Assembly (NCBI GenBank): GCA_023395515.1
Contig: JAEWZB010000004.1
Location: forward strand, 1-21,447
Length of the DNA: 21,447 nt
Source of the DNA: Bacillota bacterium
GTDB lineage: Bacteria > Bacillota > Syntrophomonadia > Syntrophomonadales > Syntrophomonadaceae
Reading direction: 5' to 3'
Numbering within the stretch: the stretch's first letter is position 1; each line of letters starts with the position of its first letter. The notes below the pieces were generated by a model, which was given only the letters and a program-made list of their open reading frames with translations, made no database searches and had not been told where the DNA came from. The position numbers and the translations under genes were made by a program. Positions 14,560 to 21,447 of this stretch are shown here, piece by piece.

Positions 14560-15906
14560 TTAATCTGCAATCCGGTTAGTCTTTTTCCAAATGCCTAGTT
14601 TTTGCGCTTCTTTAATCAAATCATCTCTAAAATCAGGATGGGCAATGCTGATTAACAGTTCGGCCCGCTGCCAGGTTGATTTGCCCTTTAAGTTAATAGT
14701 ACCATACTCAGTAATAATGTAATGGGATATGGTACGGGGCACGGTAACTATAGTACCAGCCGATAAGGTGGGGCGAATCCTTGATACCATATGGCCGTTT
14801 TTATTTGTATAGGTAGAAGACATACAGATAATCCCTTTACCACCCTGTGACATATAAGAGCCCAACATAAATTCAACCTGCCCTCCGGTGCCTGATATTT
14901 GCCGAGGCCCGGAAGATTCAGAATTAATCTGGGAAAACAAATCTACCTCTATGGCATTATTAATAGCAATAACTTTAGGGTTTTTAGCTATCATATGTGG
15001 AGTATTTACATAGGAAACCGGGTAAGAAGCACAAGCCGGATTTTGGTGGATAAAATCATAAAGAAACTGCGAACCCATAGCGAAGGCAAAAATCATTTCT
15101 CCCGGATTAAGAACTTTGTTTTTACCAGTTATTCTGCCCGCTTCGTACATTTTAACATGTCCGTCTGCTAACATTTCCGTATGTACCCCTAAATCTTTTA
15201 AGTCCGACTTTGCAATTAACTCCCCTACCGCGTTAGGCAGACTGCCAATACCTAGCTGCAAACAAGCTCCATCTTCTATCTCTTCCATAATATGCTTAGC
15301 TATAAGTTCATCGGTGGGCTTAGTAGGCACTACCGGAATAGTAAAAAGATCAGGGTTTTCTCCTTCTACAATATAGTCAATCTCGGAAATATGAACACTG
15401 GCTCCTTCTCCCCGCACCACCGGAAACTTTTCGTTAACTTCTAAAACTACTTTAGCGGCAGCCGATTCCATGATGCTGCGTCCATGAGCAACATTAGGGC
15501 CTAAGTTGAAATTACCCTCAGCGTCCATGGATGAAACTTGCATCATTATAACGTCCATTTGTGGATATCTTTGAAAGGTTATAGGCAGTTCATAGTAAAG
15601 AGCCGGGACATAATAATAATTACCGGTCTCCTGGCTTATTTTACGGTCATGAGCCGAAGCATGCCAGTTATCGTAAAGAAAATGTTCACCACTAGGGTCA
15701 CAAGTAACTGTATGTAAAGGAAACAAGGTTATGCTGGTGTTGATAATAACCCCGGTTAATTCATCACGACGGTTAGCCAAGGCCTTATCCAGCGTAGGAG
15801 GTACCCCATTATACGAATTGTATTGCACCATATCGTGTGATTTAACTATTTTTACCGCTTCTTCAGGTGTAACAAGTTTTTGCTGATACAATTTGCTGAT
15901 ATCCAA
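14560..15906 (-). CDS. Acetyl-CoA hydrolase/transferase family CoA-transferase (4-hydroxybutyrate/butyrate type)
   Basis: The 448-aa enzyme exchanges CoA between acyl-CoA and acetate through a glutamyl-CoA intermediate. Landmarks are the N-terminal part with Asp-Pro-Ser-Gly-Glu-His, the Gly-Ile-Gly-Ser-Leu-Pro-Asn-Ala-Val segment, the His-Thr-Glu-Met motif whose Glu244 should be the catalytic glutamate (Glu238 in the Clostridium aminobutyricum enzyme by my alignment), and the glycine-rich Gly-Thr-Gly-Gly-Gln-Val-Glu-Phe motif near 340. I prefer the TTG at 15904-15906 because GGGGGA lies seven bases upstream and the N-terminus then aligns with that enzyme; a TTG at 15919-15921 would add five residues. 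In butyrate degraders and producers this family serves as butyryl-CoA:acetate transferase. It heads a five-gene run ending with recQ. Confidence 0.92.
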   Translation of the reverse strand: MDISKLYQQKLVTPEEAVKIVKSHDMVQYNSYNGVPPTLDKALANRRDELTGVIINTSITLFPLHTVTCDPSGEHFLYDNWHASAHDRKISQETGNYYYVPALYYELPITFQRYPQMDVIMMQVSSMDAEGNFNLGPNVAHGRSIMESAAAKVVLEVNEKFPVVRGEGASVHISEIDYIVEGENPDLFTIPVVPTKPTDELIAKHIMEEIEDGACLQLGIGSLPNAVGELIAKSDLKDLGVHTEMLADGHVKMYEAGRITGKNKVLNPGEMIFAFAMGSQFLYDFIHQNPACASYPVSYVNTPHMIAKNPKVIAINNAIEVDLFSQINSESSGPRQISGTGGQVEFMLGSYMSQGGKGIICMSSTYTNKNGHMVSRIRPTLSAGTIVTVPRTISHYIITEYGTINLKGKSTWQRAELLISIAHPDFRDDLIKEAQKLGIWKKTNRIAD

Positions 15907-15920
15907 ATTTAATTCCCCCA

Positions 15921-15954
15921 ATTACATAAATTCCTATGATGTAATATTATTATA
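15921..15954 (-). promoter_or_regulatory. Probable promoter and operator of the CoA-transferase run
   Basis: On the minus strand a perfect TATAAT box (15954-15949) lies 43 bp before the chosen TTG; the -35 region is weak (TTCAAC-like with a long spacer). Between the box and the gene, ATTACAT (15921-15927) and ATGTAAT (15939-15945) form a 7-bp inverted repeat in the expected transcript leader, a possible operator. Confidence 0.45.
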
Positions 15955-16006
15955 CATACATTTGTTTTTTCCTGTTGAATTTAAAATAAAACCGAGGACT
16001 TTTGCG

Positions 16007-16098
16007 TTCCTCCAATAAGGATGTTTATGGAAATCAAAGTTGTTCAGCATACAGCAGAACGATTACCGATGAATTGTAAATAATCCTTATTGGAGGAA
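16007..16098 (+). promoter_or_regulatory. 16-bp inverted repeat enclosing a leader peptide; predicted translational switch of tnpV
   Basis: TTCCTCCAATAAGGAT (16007-16022) and ATCCTTATTGGAGGAA (16083-16098) are perfect inverted copies. The right arm holds the GGAGGA ribosome-binding site of tnpV and the left arm holds its complement. The loop is filled by a short peptide frame whose stop touches the right arm. The geometry is that of an attenuator in which translation of the leader decides access to the downstream site; the regulatory role is inference. Confidence 0.6.
16021..16083 (+). CDS. Leader peptide upstream of tnpV (20 or 18 aa)
   Basis: The frame ATG (16021) to TAA (16081-16083) encodes a 20-residue peptide that reads Met-Phe-Met-Glu-Ile-Lys-Val-Val and ends Met-Asn-Cys-Lys. 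The second ATG (16027) is the better start, as an AAGGA site lies at normal distance. It fits exactly into the loop of the 16-bp inverted repeat, and tnpV starts 22 bp after its stop. Short peptides of this kind control erm and similar genes; here no resistance gene is involved, so any trigger is unknown. Confidence 0.5.
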   Translation: MFMEIKVVQHTAERLPMNCK

Positions 16099-16105
16099 TT
16101 TCTTT

Positions 16106-16481
16106 ATGGCAAGGTTTGAATTTGAATATAATGAGATTGATGGATTGTTGTACCCTAACATTGAAATTGACGGAAAATCTGAACTGGATAGCTTAGGGAA
16201 ATACGGACGGCTTCGTTTAAGCTATCTGCACGAGCAAAAGCCGGGGAGGTATCGAGAACTGCTTCTCACCGGCAAACTGGCAGAGCATTGTGCTAAAGTT
16301 GACAAGACAGCCTTTGAGATGGCAGAGCATATCCGTGAGGATTATCTGAGAGCATATCCGTGAGGATTATCTGAGAGCACATCCCATGCCGGAAGATGAT
16401 ACACTGGAACGCATTCGTATCTCTATGCAGGCTCAGATGATTGCGGATGAAATTGTCGTAGACCAACTGGTTTGTAGTTAA
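16106..16481 (+). pseudogene. tnpV: tnpV (transposon-encoded protein TnpV), frameshifted by a 25-bp duplication
   Basis: The frame from ATG 16106 gives 85 aa and stops early at a TGA around 16361. It contains the TnpV core 'Gly-Arg-Leu-Arg-Leu-Ser-Tyr-Leu-His-Glu' followed by 'Tyr-Arg-Glu-Leu-Leu-Leu-Thr-Gly-Lys-Leu'. If one copy of the 25-bp tandem repeat (16324-16348, 16349-16373) is removed, the frame continues through 33 more residues to a TAA at 16479-16481, giving about 116 aa, the usual TnpV length. TnpV proteins are small accessory proteins of Tn4451-like and related integrative elements of Clostridia; their function is poorly defined. A GGAGGA Shine-Dalgarno lies in the right arm of the upstream inverted repeat. 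No recombinase or other transposon gene is present, so this is a remnant. Confidence 0.75.
16324..16373 (+). repeat. 25-bp perfect tandem duplication inside tnpV
   Basis: The 25-base unit beginning AGAGCATATCCGTGAGG is present twice without any difference, and a third partial start (AGAGCA) follows at 16374. As 25 is not a multiple of three, the duplication shifts the frame and creates the early stop of tnpV. Confidence 0.9.
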
Positions 16482-16527
16482 ATATGGAAAACGCCAGACA
16501 CAATCAAGTGACTGGCGTTCTCCATAT
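16482..16527. terminator. Long hairpin directly after tnpV
   Basis: The arms 16482-16497 and 16512-16527 pair over 16 bp with one mismatch and have a 14-base loop; the left arm begins one base after the tnpV stop. No convincing T-run follows on the plus strand, so it is either a weak intrinsic terminator or a palindromic transposon end. It also lies about 70 bp past the end of the convergent SLH protein gene. Confidence 0.45.
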
Positions 16528-16594
16528 AGCGTTATATGCGCCGTAGACCCTGTGACGCGTTCCGCCCTTTCAGACGGTTTGTCCTTGGCTGTAT

Positions 16595-19500
16595 TTATTT
16601 GGTCTTTCTCACGCCGTTTTTATCCACCTCATACCCGTCAATCTTGGTATTCTTGGCAAGAGCTCCATCTGCGTAAAAGTAATACCACTTGCCGTCGATC
16701 TCCAGCCACTTGCCGGACACCATCAGACCGTCCTTGGTAAAGTAATAGCGTTTGTCGCTGATGTCCAGCCAGCCCATAGCGGCCTTGTTGCCGGAATAAT
16801 AATGCCAGTTGTCGCCATCTTTCACCCAGCCTGTTTTCAGCGTTCCGTTTGTTTCAAAGAAATACTTCACGCCATCAATGGTTTGCGTCCCGGTGAGAGC
16901 CTTGCCGTCCTTGTAGTAGAGCCACTGTCCGGCATCGTTTTTCGCCCAGCCCTGTGCGGTGGTGGGATCAATGGTCAGCTTGATATAGCGGTGGAGCATG
17001 GAGGAAACCTCTGCACGGGTGGCATTGGATTTCGGATTGAACTTATTGCCTGTGCCGCCCATCATAATGCCCGCCTGCTGCATGGCCGTTACCGCTGTAT
17101 TGTAGGTGCTGCCGATGCTGGAAACGTCCGTGTAGGCGGCGGCTTCACGGGTCACGGGCAGTTTGTAGCCGGTGGCTTTGGCGTAGTTTGCGAAGATAAC
17201 CGCAATTTCTTCACGGGTGATTGCCCGGTCGGGCGCAAACTGCTGATTGCCGATGCCCTGCACAATGCCTTTCTTGTACGCCCATTCGATATAGGGACGG
17301 AAGGCGCTGTCCGTTTTCACATCGGTAAAGCTGTTTGCGGTGTATGCCTTCACATCCATGCCTGCCAGTCTGCCGAGGGCTGTCACCAGCATTCCCCGTG
17401 TCATGGCGGTGTCAGGTGCAAAAGTAGTTTTTGATGTACCGGAGAGAAGTCCTCTGCCGACTACATAGTCAATGGCTTCCTTGCCCCAATGGGTGCCTAT
17501 GTCGGTAAACTTGGCGCTTGGAGCCGTATAGCCCACGCCGTATACCGAGAAGTGACCGGTGGGGATCAGCAGGCTCCCGCTGTTTGCGTCATATGCGGAA
17601 CCGTTAATGCGCTGTGCTTTTCCGTTTGCGTCCACATACACGCCGAACAGATAGCCGACAGCTTCATTCTTACCCGGTGTATAGGGGATGGAGAGGGTTG
17701 CTAATCCGCTGCCGAGGCTGGTGATGGTCTGTGTTTTTCCGTTTTTATCAACATAGCTGATGGTGACGCTGTATACCGGCCTGTTTCCGAGAAGGGCTTT
17801 TGCCTCTTTGGAGAGCTCTGTCGCCGGGGCAATGGTGATGGTGATATCGCCGCTGCTCTGCTTCTGAATTTCCTTTAGGGCGTTCAGATCAAGGCTGAGG
17901 GAAATCGGCGCCCCATCCAGCTCAAGCCGGGATACCCCTGCGTTCACAAGGCTGTTCAGAGAATTTTGCGTCAGCGTTGCCGTCAGGGAAGTCGCACCCT
18001 TTGGCATGGTGACATTCAGCCCCACGGAAATACCGTTAGCAGTTTTGCCCTGTGCCCTTGCGTCAGCCTGTGCCTTGGCGATGGCATCGGTGATGGCTTT
18101 ATCCGGAATAGCCGCGCTGGCTGTGCCGTTTGCGCCCGCTGTTGCTATGACGGAAGCCGTTACCGTTACCGGCTGGTCGGGCTTCTTTTCCGGTATAATG
18201 GTTGCAGGAATATCCGGTGTATAAGAACCGCCATCACCGCCACCGCCGCCGGAACCGCCGGTAAAAGCTGTCAGGGTAATGTTCTGATTGTCTGATGCCA
18301 GCGCCGTACCGTCTGCTTTGATACGCACCAGATAAGTGCCGGGGGCAAGGGTCGTATTGCCGCTGGCAGGAGTCCATGTGCTGTCAGCTTGGGATTGGTA
18401 TTCATGGTTCGTTGTCATGGGGATGCTGCCGTTCCCTCCTATGGTGCTTGGCTGTGTTGCTGTCAGAGCAGGGGTATCCGCCTTTGTGACGGTTATTTCC
18501 TGTGCAGAAGAATCAACGGTAGTCGTGTCATTTCCTTTCTTTACTACTTCGATGGTGCAGGCGGAAAGGTTCGTAAGGGGAATTGCTGCACTGCCCGTAA
18601 TGTCTATCCATGACCCACTATCAATCCGATACTTCATGCCGTCAGTCACATTGGACAGTGTGCCGGTATTCCCTCCGGTGGCGGTAAAGATTGCAGCTGG
18701 GGTGGCTTCCTCGTCAGGCACATAAGCTGTGAGAGTAATGCTCTGGCTCTCTGATGCCAGCAACGTGCCATTTGCTTTGATACGCACCAGATAAGTGCCG
18801 GGGGCAAGGCTCGTATTGCCGCTGGCAGAAGTCCATGTGCTGTCAGCTTCGGATCGGTATTCATGATTCGTTGTCATGGGGATGCTGCCGTTCCCTCCTA
18901 TGGTGCTTGGCTGTGTTGCGGTCAGAGCAGGGGTATCCGCCTTTGTGACGGTTATTCCCTGTGCAGGAGAATCAGCGGTAGTCGTGCCATTCCCCTTTTT
19001 CACCACTTCGACGGTGCAGGCGGAAAGGTTTGTAAGGGTAATTGCTGCACTGCCCGTAATGTCTATCCATGACCCGGTATCCACCCGATACTTCATGCCG
19101 TCAGTCACACCCGACAGTGTGCCGGTATCCGCTCCGGTGGCGGTAAAGATTGCAGTAGGGCTGGCCTCCGCCGGGAGTACCCACTGTGCGCTTAAACTTG
19201 TGACGGTATGCGGAACAGCCGCACCCGAAACGTAGGTTGTGGTACTATGATCGTCTTTCCAGCCAGAAAACAGCTTGCCAGTGGGCGCAGTTAGCCCCTC
19301 ACTGCCCGGTGCGGTAGAACTGTTTCCTGTATAGACGATGCGAATGTCATCTGTGCTATCCTTCAGCTTCCCGCCGTTTAACTTCAAGGTCACGGTTTTC
19401 AGTCCATCAGAGCCCAGGGTGTCAGGGTTCAGGATTTCAAGGGCGGGGCGGAAACCGGAGAGCGGGGTTGCGCTCGACGCGGAATAGCAATTCCAGAAGC

Positions 19501-20680
19501 GGGCCGAGGAGTACCCGCGAATCGCACGGTACGACGCATGACCGAGATATGCATATGTATCCTGCCCCCAAGAATCAATCCCACCCCAATTTTTAATGTA
19601 AGTGTCTTTGTTCAAAATCTGATCCCATTCGTTGGTTTCGGGTGTTCCTCTCCTAGCCTCACCGGAGCCTGTGTAATTGCTTCCCACCGACAACGAGCGC
19701 AGTGTATAGGCAACACCGCCCGAAGTGTAGTTTTTTCCAAAGATAAGGTTATCGGTATAAAGATTATTCCATGAAACTGTATGGGTTATATTATAGTCCG
19801 CCACAAACAGGCTGCGGTCTGACAATAGCTCATCTGCCCTCGCTTCTGTGGTCGCTGTTCCGTTGTCGGCAGGTTCAAGGGTATACGCATTCACCGTACC
19901 CGCATAGGTAAAGGGCACCCATTTCAGGCTGCTGTCCGGCAGGGCGGTATTCTTCGTCCCCGGAATGGTTTCTCCCGACAGATCAAAGTAATAGGTTCCG
20001 CCGGGGGTAAGAGTGAACTGTTCTGTTGCCGCACTAAATATCTCTCTTGCAATCAGGGCATTTGGCAGTACGCTGTCAGCCTCCACCGCCACTGTGATGA
20101 CAGGTAACTCAACCCCATCCGCCGCAGTATAACCACTTGGGAGTATCGGGGTAAAGGTATAGGTGTCCGCTGTATCAGCGTCATAGTCCGGCGAGGAACC
20201 CCATGTGACAGGCAGGGAAACAGTGGTTTCCGTCACGCTGTCCACGGTTTTCTCCATTGGTTCAGCTTCAAAGTAACCCCCATCTTCTTGTGCATCGGAG
20301 GGGGAGGCAATTTGCGCCCCTGCTCCAGCTTCGGTATCACCTATTTCATCCATGCCTATCGCTGAGCCGCTTACCGGATCGGCACCGGCCGTATCATCTT
20401 TCGTTTCCCCTGAATCCAGCACCGGTTCTTCCCCCGAAGCCGCAAGCCGTACCGTTGCTGTCAAAGTATCCGGCAGCTCCAAATCCGCCTCAGATGTGCC
20501 AAGGGGAAGGCTCTGCTCCGCAATCTCTGATTTCAATGCTTCAAAAGCAATAATCTCGCCGCTTGCGCCATCAGAAAGCATACCTGTATCCGCCGATGCT
20601 GGCACAGGTGTCATTCCCACAACCATGATTGCAGACAGCAGCATGGCTGTGATTTTGTGAAACGCTTTTCTTCTGCTCAT
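16595..20680 (-). CDS. Large secreted surface protein with SLH domains and choline/glucan-binding repeats
   Basis: The product is 1361 aa from the ATG at 20678-20680, chosen for its GGAGGAAA Shine-Dalgarno and the signal peptide that follows (basic start, hydrophobic core, Pro-Ala-Ser-Ala end near residue 31). In order: an acidic linker and Ig-like segment to about 230; a DUF6273-like module at about 293-415 ending in Phe-Arg-Pro-Ala-Leu-Glu; an InlB B-repeat-like segment at about 427-498; two nearly identical 153-aa repeats (about 506-805); a Gly-rich linker; a domain ending in a beta-rich part; three SLH domains at about 1055-1097, 1115-1168 and 1180-1232, each with the Phe/Tyr-Thr-Asp start and Phe-x-Pro; and a C-terminal run of Gly-Trp/Tyr-Tyr cell-wall-binding repeats (1240-1361). 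No sortase motif or enzyme active site is seen. SLH domains bind pyruvylated wall polysaccharide, so it should sit on the cell surface, perhaps in adhesion. Codon use is GC-richer than the core genes. Confidence 0.92.
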   Translation of the reverse strand: MSRRKAFHKITAMLLSAIMVVGMTPVPASADTGMLSDGASGEIIAFEALKSEIAEQSLPLGTSEADLELPDTLTATVRLAASGEEPVLDSGETKDDTAGADPVSGSAIGMDEIGDTEAGAGAQIASPSDAQEDGGYFEAEPMEKTVDSVTETTVSLPVTWGSSPDYDADTADTYTFTPILPSGYTAADGVELPVITVAVEADSVLPNALIAREIFSAATEQFTLTPGGTYYFDLSGETIPGTKNTALPDSSLKWVPFTYAGTVNAYTLEPADNGTATTEARADELLSDRSLFVADYNITHTVSWNNLYTDNLIFGKNYTSGGVAYTLRSLSVGSNYTGSGEARRGTPETNEWDQILNKDTYIKNWGGIDSWGQDTYAYLGHASYRAIRGYSSARFWNCYSASSATPLSGFRPALEILNPDTLGSDGLKTVTLKLNGGKLKDSTDDIRIVYTGNSSTAPGSEGLTAPTGKLFSGWKDDHSTTTYVSGAAVPHTVTSLSAQWVLPAEASPTAIFTATGADTGTLSGVTDGMKYRVDTGSWIDITGSAAITLTNLSACTVEVVKKGNGTTTADSPAQGITVTKADTPALTATQPSTIGGNGSIPMTTNHEYRSEADSTWTSASGNTSLAPGTYLVRIKANGTLLASESQSITLTAYVPDEEATPAAIFTATGGNTGTLSNVTDGMKYRIDSGSWIDITGSAAIPLTNLSACTIEVVKKGNDTTTVDSSAQEITVTKADTPALTATQPSTIGGNGSIPMTTNHEYQSQADSTWTPASGNTTLAPGTYLVRIKADGTALASDNQNITLTAFTGGSGGGGGDGGSYTPDIPATIIPEKKPDQPVTVTASVIATAGANGTASAAIPDKAITDAIAKAQADARAQGKTANGISVGLNVTMPKGATSLTATLTQNSLNSLVNAGVSRLELDGAPISLSLDLNALKEIQKQSSGDITITIAPATELSKEAKALLGNRPVYSVTISYVDKNGKTQTITSLGSGLATLSIPYTPGKNEAVGYLFGVYVDANGKAQRINGSAYDANSGSLLIPTGHFSVYGVGYTAPSAKFTDIGTHWGKEAIDYVVGRGLLSGTSKTTFAPDTAMTRGMLVTALGRLAGMDVKAYTANSFTDVKTDSAFRPYIEWAYKKGIVQGIGNQQFAPDRAITREEIAVIFANYAKATGYKLPVTREAAAYTDVSSIGSTYNTAVTAMQQAGIMMGGTGNKFNPKSNATRAEVSSMLHRYIKLTIDPTTAQGWAKNDAGQWLYYKDGKALTGTQTIDGVKYFFETNGTLKTGWVKDGDNWHYYSGNKAAMGWLDISDKRYYFTKDGLMVSGKWLEIDGKWYYFYADGALAKNTKIDGYEVDKNGVRKTK
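18263..19162 (-). repeat. 459-bp tandem duplication within the SLH protein gene
   Basis: Matching landmarks (for example CGGTAAAGAT at 18682 and 19141, and AGCTG at 18266 and 18725) lie exactly 459 bp apart, which is 153 codons. The two copies, about 18263-18703 and 18722-19162, differ at few positions, so the duplication is recent or kept uniform by recombination. The reading frame is preserved, doubling a 153-aa surface module. Confidence 0.88.
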
Positions 20681-20838
20681 ACCATTTCCTCCATTTCGTA
20701 CTATAAAAACTCCTATTGAATCCACAACTGCTCCCGCACACTTCGCCAAGCAAAATTCCAAGAACTGTGACCGTTTTGGCTCGGCTGCTTGAATTTGAGA
20801 CTGGCGGACGCTATACTAAAAGTGAAATAACCTAAATT

Positions 20839-20854
20839 AGTGAACCGGGTTACT
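20839..20854. promoter_or_regulatory. Imperfect palindrome between the SLH and TetR genes
   Basis: AGTGAACCGGGTTACT is symmetrical at 12 of 16 positions and lies just downstream of the -10 box of the SLH gene promoter, overlapping its predicted transcript start. TetR-family regulators usually bind such sites in the region shared with a divergent gene. The assignment is positional only. Confidence 0.4.
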
Positions 20855-20864
20855 TACTTTGATT

Positions 20865-20894
20865 ATTATACTTTACTTTTTTAAAAAAATTCAA
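20865..20894 (-). promoter_or_regulatory. Promoter of the SLH protein gene
   Basis: On the minus strand TTGAAT (20894-20889) and TATAAT (20870-20865) are separated by 18 bp. The predicted transcript has an untranslated leader of roughly 180 bases before the ATG at 20680. A TATACT on the plus strand (20867-20872) overlaps the same bases and may serve the divergent TetR gene, though without a good -35. Confidence 0.6.
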
Positions 20895-20909
20895 TAGAGG
20901 AGAGGAAAC

Positions 20910-21447
20910 ATGAGAGAGAAAAAGCCTGATAAAAGAAAAGTGCAAGGAGCAGAAACGAAAAAGAAGCTGTATGAGATTGCGAAAAAGCTGTTTGCAGAGC
21001 GCAACTTCTCTGACGTAAATGTAGAGGATATTACGGATGAAGCCGGTATCACCAAGGGGGCTTTTTATGTGCACTTCGAGTCTAAGGATGCGCTGATTGC
21101 CAGTTTAATTGCAGACTACGTAGCCGGCGCCGATACGAATTACAAAACCTTTGTGGAAGCACTGCCCAATGAGATGCCAGCCTCAGAGGTGATCCTTGCC
21201 CTGACCCAAAAGATAGCCGATGAACTTGCGGATACCGTCGGCTGTGAGAATATGAAAAAGATCTATCAGATGCTGCTGGCGGGAACTGTGGACACCGAAG
21301 CGGTCAAGGGCTATGGCAGGGAGCTTTATTTGCTGTTTTACAGCATATTGGACAAGGGCATCCGGCGCGGTGAGATCACATCTTCATTGCCGCCCGAGGC
21401 TCTTTCCCGACATTTTGTGATGGCGATAAGGGGCGTTAGTTATGAAT
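20910..21447 (+). CDS. TetR-family transcriptional regulator (C-terminus cut by window edge)
   Basis: The frame is open from the ATG at 20910, preceded by a GGAGAGG Shine-Dalgarno, to the window edge (179 codons). Residues about 13-65 form a TetR N-terminal DNA-binding domain: 'Lys-Lys-Leu-Tyr-Glu-Ile-Ala' helix 1, 'Val-Glu-Asp-Ile-Thr-Asp-Glu-Ala-Gly-Ile-Thr' and the recognition part 'Lys-Gly-Ala-Phe-Tyr-Val-His-Phe' followed by 'Ser-Lys-Asp-Ala-Leu'. The rest is an all-helical ligand/dimer domain without a recognisable ligand signature, missing only its last residues. It faces away from the SLH protein gene across 229 bp containing an imperfect palindrome, so it may repress that gene and itself. 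The highly basic N-terminal arm (first 19 residues) is typical of the family. Confidence 0.9.
   Translation, partial: MREKKPDKRKVQGAETKKKLYEIAKKLFAERNFSDVNVEDITDEAGITKGAFYVHFESKDALIASLIADYVAGADTNYKTFVEALPNEMPASEVILALTQKIADELADTVGCENMKKIYQMLLAGTVDTEAVKGYGRELYLLFYSILDKGIRRGEITSSLPPEALSRHFVMAIRGVSYE

Noticed and set aside
16802..17434. Plus-strand frame of 210 codons
   Set aside because: It lies opposite the SLH domains, has a Cys/Gly/His-rich random-looking composition and no ribosome site; the minus strand carries clear SLH motifs.
18263..19162. Possible CRISPR or satellite array
   Set aside because: There are only two long copies of 459 bp in frame within a protein gene, with no short repeats separated by unique spacers.
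18336..19235. Several plus-strand frames of 70-130 codons repeated within 18336-19235
   Set aside because: They mirror the 459-bp duplication of the SLH protein gene on the other strand and have no starts with ribosome sites.

Overview
The window looks like chromosomal DNA of an anaerobic Gram-positive bacterium of the Clostridia. The signs are strong Shine-Dalgarno sites, frequent TTG starts, an S-layer (SLH) protein, a YtrA-type GntR/ABC operon, and an acyl-CoA synthetase next to a CoA-transferase of the 4-hydroxybutyrate/butyrate type. That enzyme pair fits a fatty-acid or butyrate metaboliser such as a Syntrophomonas-like organism. This is inference, and no genus can be fixed from the window.

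The window is a composition mosaic. The left part (about 1-3850) and right part (about 16000-21447) are GC-richer; hand counts give 33/60 GC at 2761-2820 and 34/60 at 17041-17100. The core (about 3850-15990) is AT-rich, with 23/60 at 10321-10380. A scar of mobile DNA lies at each junction: a truncated HTH-protein fragment at 3686-3844, and a broken tnpV with a leader-peptide hairpin at 16007-16481.

Left part: a partial lipoprotein gene, a zinc-ribbon membrane protein and an eight-cysteine protein form a minus-strand group. They diverge from a membrane-bound LuxR-type regulator that has a clear sigma-A promoter and small palindromes in the shared upstream region.

Core, all on the minus strand: (i) a YtrA-like GntR repressor, an ABC ATPase and two ABC-2 permeases, driven by a near-consensus promoter with an 8+8 bp palindromic operator; (ii) a long-chain acyl-CoA synthetase with a leader hairpin and its own terminator; (iii) an intergenic region rich in secondary structure; (iv) a 149-aa membrane protein preceded by a 23-aa peptide gene that looks like a duplicated copy of its N-terminus; (v) a run of five genes reading CoA-transferase, DUF1648 membrane protein, HAD phosphatase, HtrA-like protease without PDZ, and RecQ helicase.

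Right part: the tnpV remnant, then a large secreted protein with an internal 459-bp duplication, three SLH domains and C-terminal choline/glucan-binding-type repeats, and a divergent TetR-family regulator that runs off the window. The SLH gene and the regulator share a promoter region with an imperfect palindrome.

No rRNA, tRNA or CRISPR array was seen. I do not see a clearly new multi-gene system. The most unusual signals are the leader-peptide hairpin in front of tnpV, the frameshifting 25-bp duplication inside tnpV, the structured element at 9597-9700, and the micro-duplication at 10160-10231.
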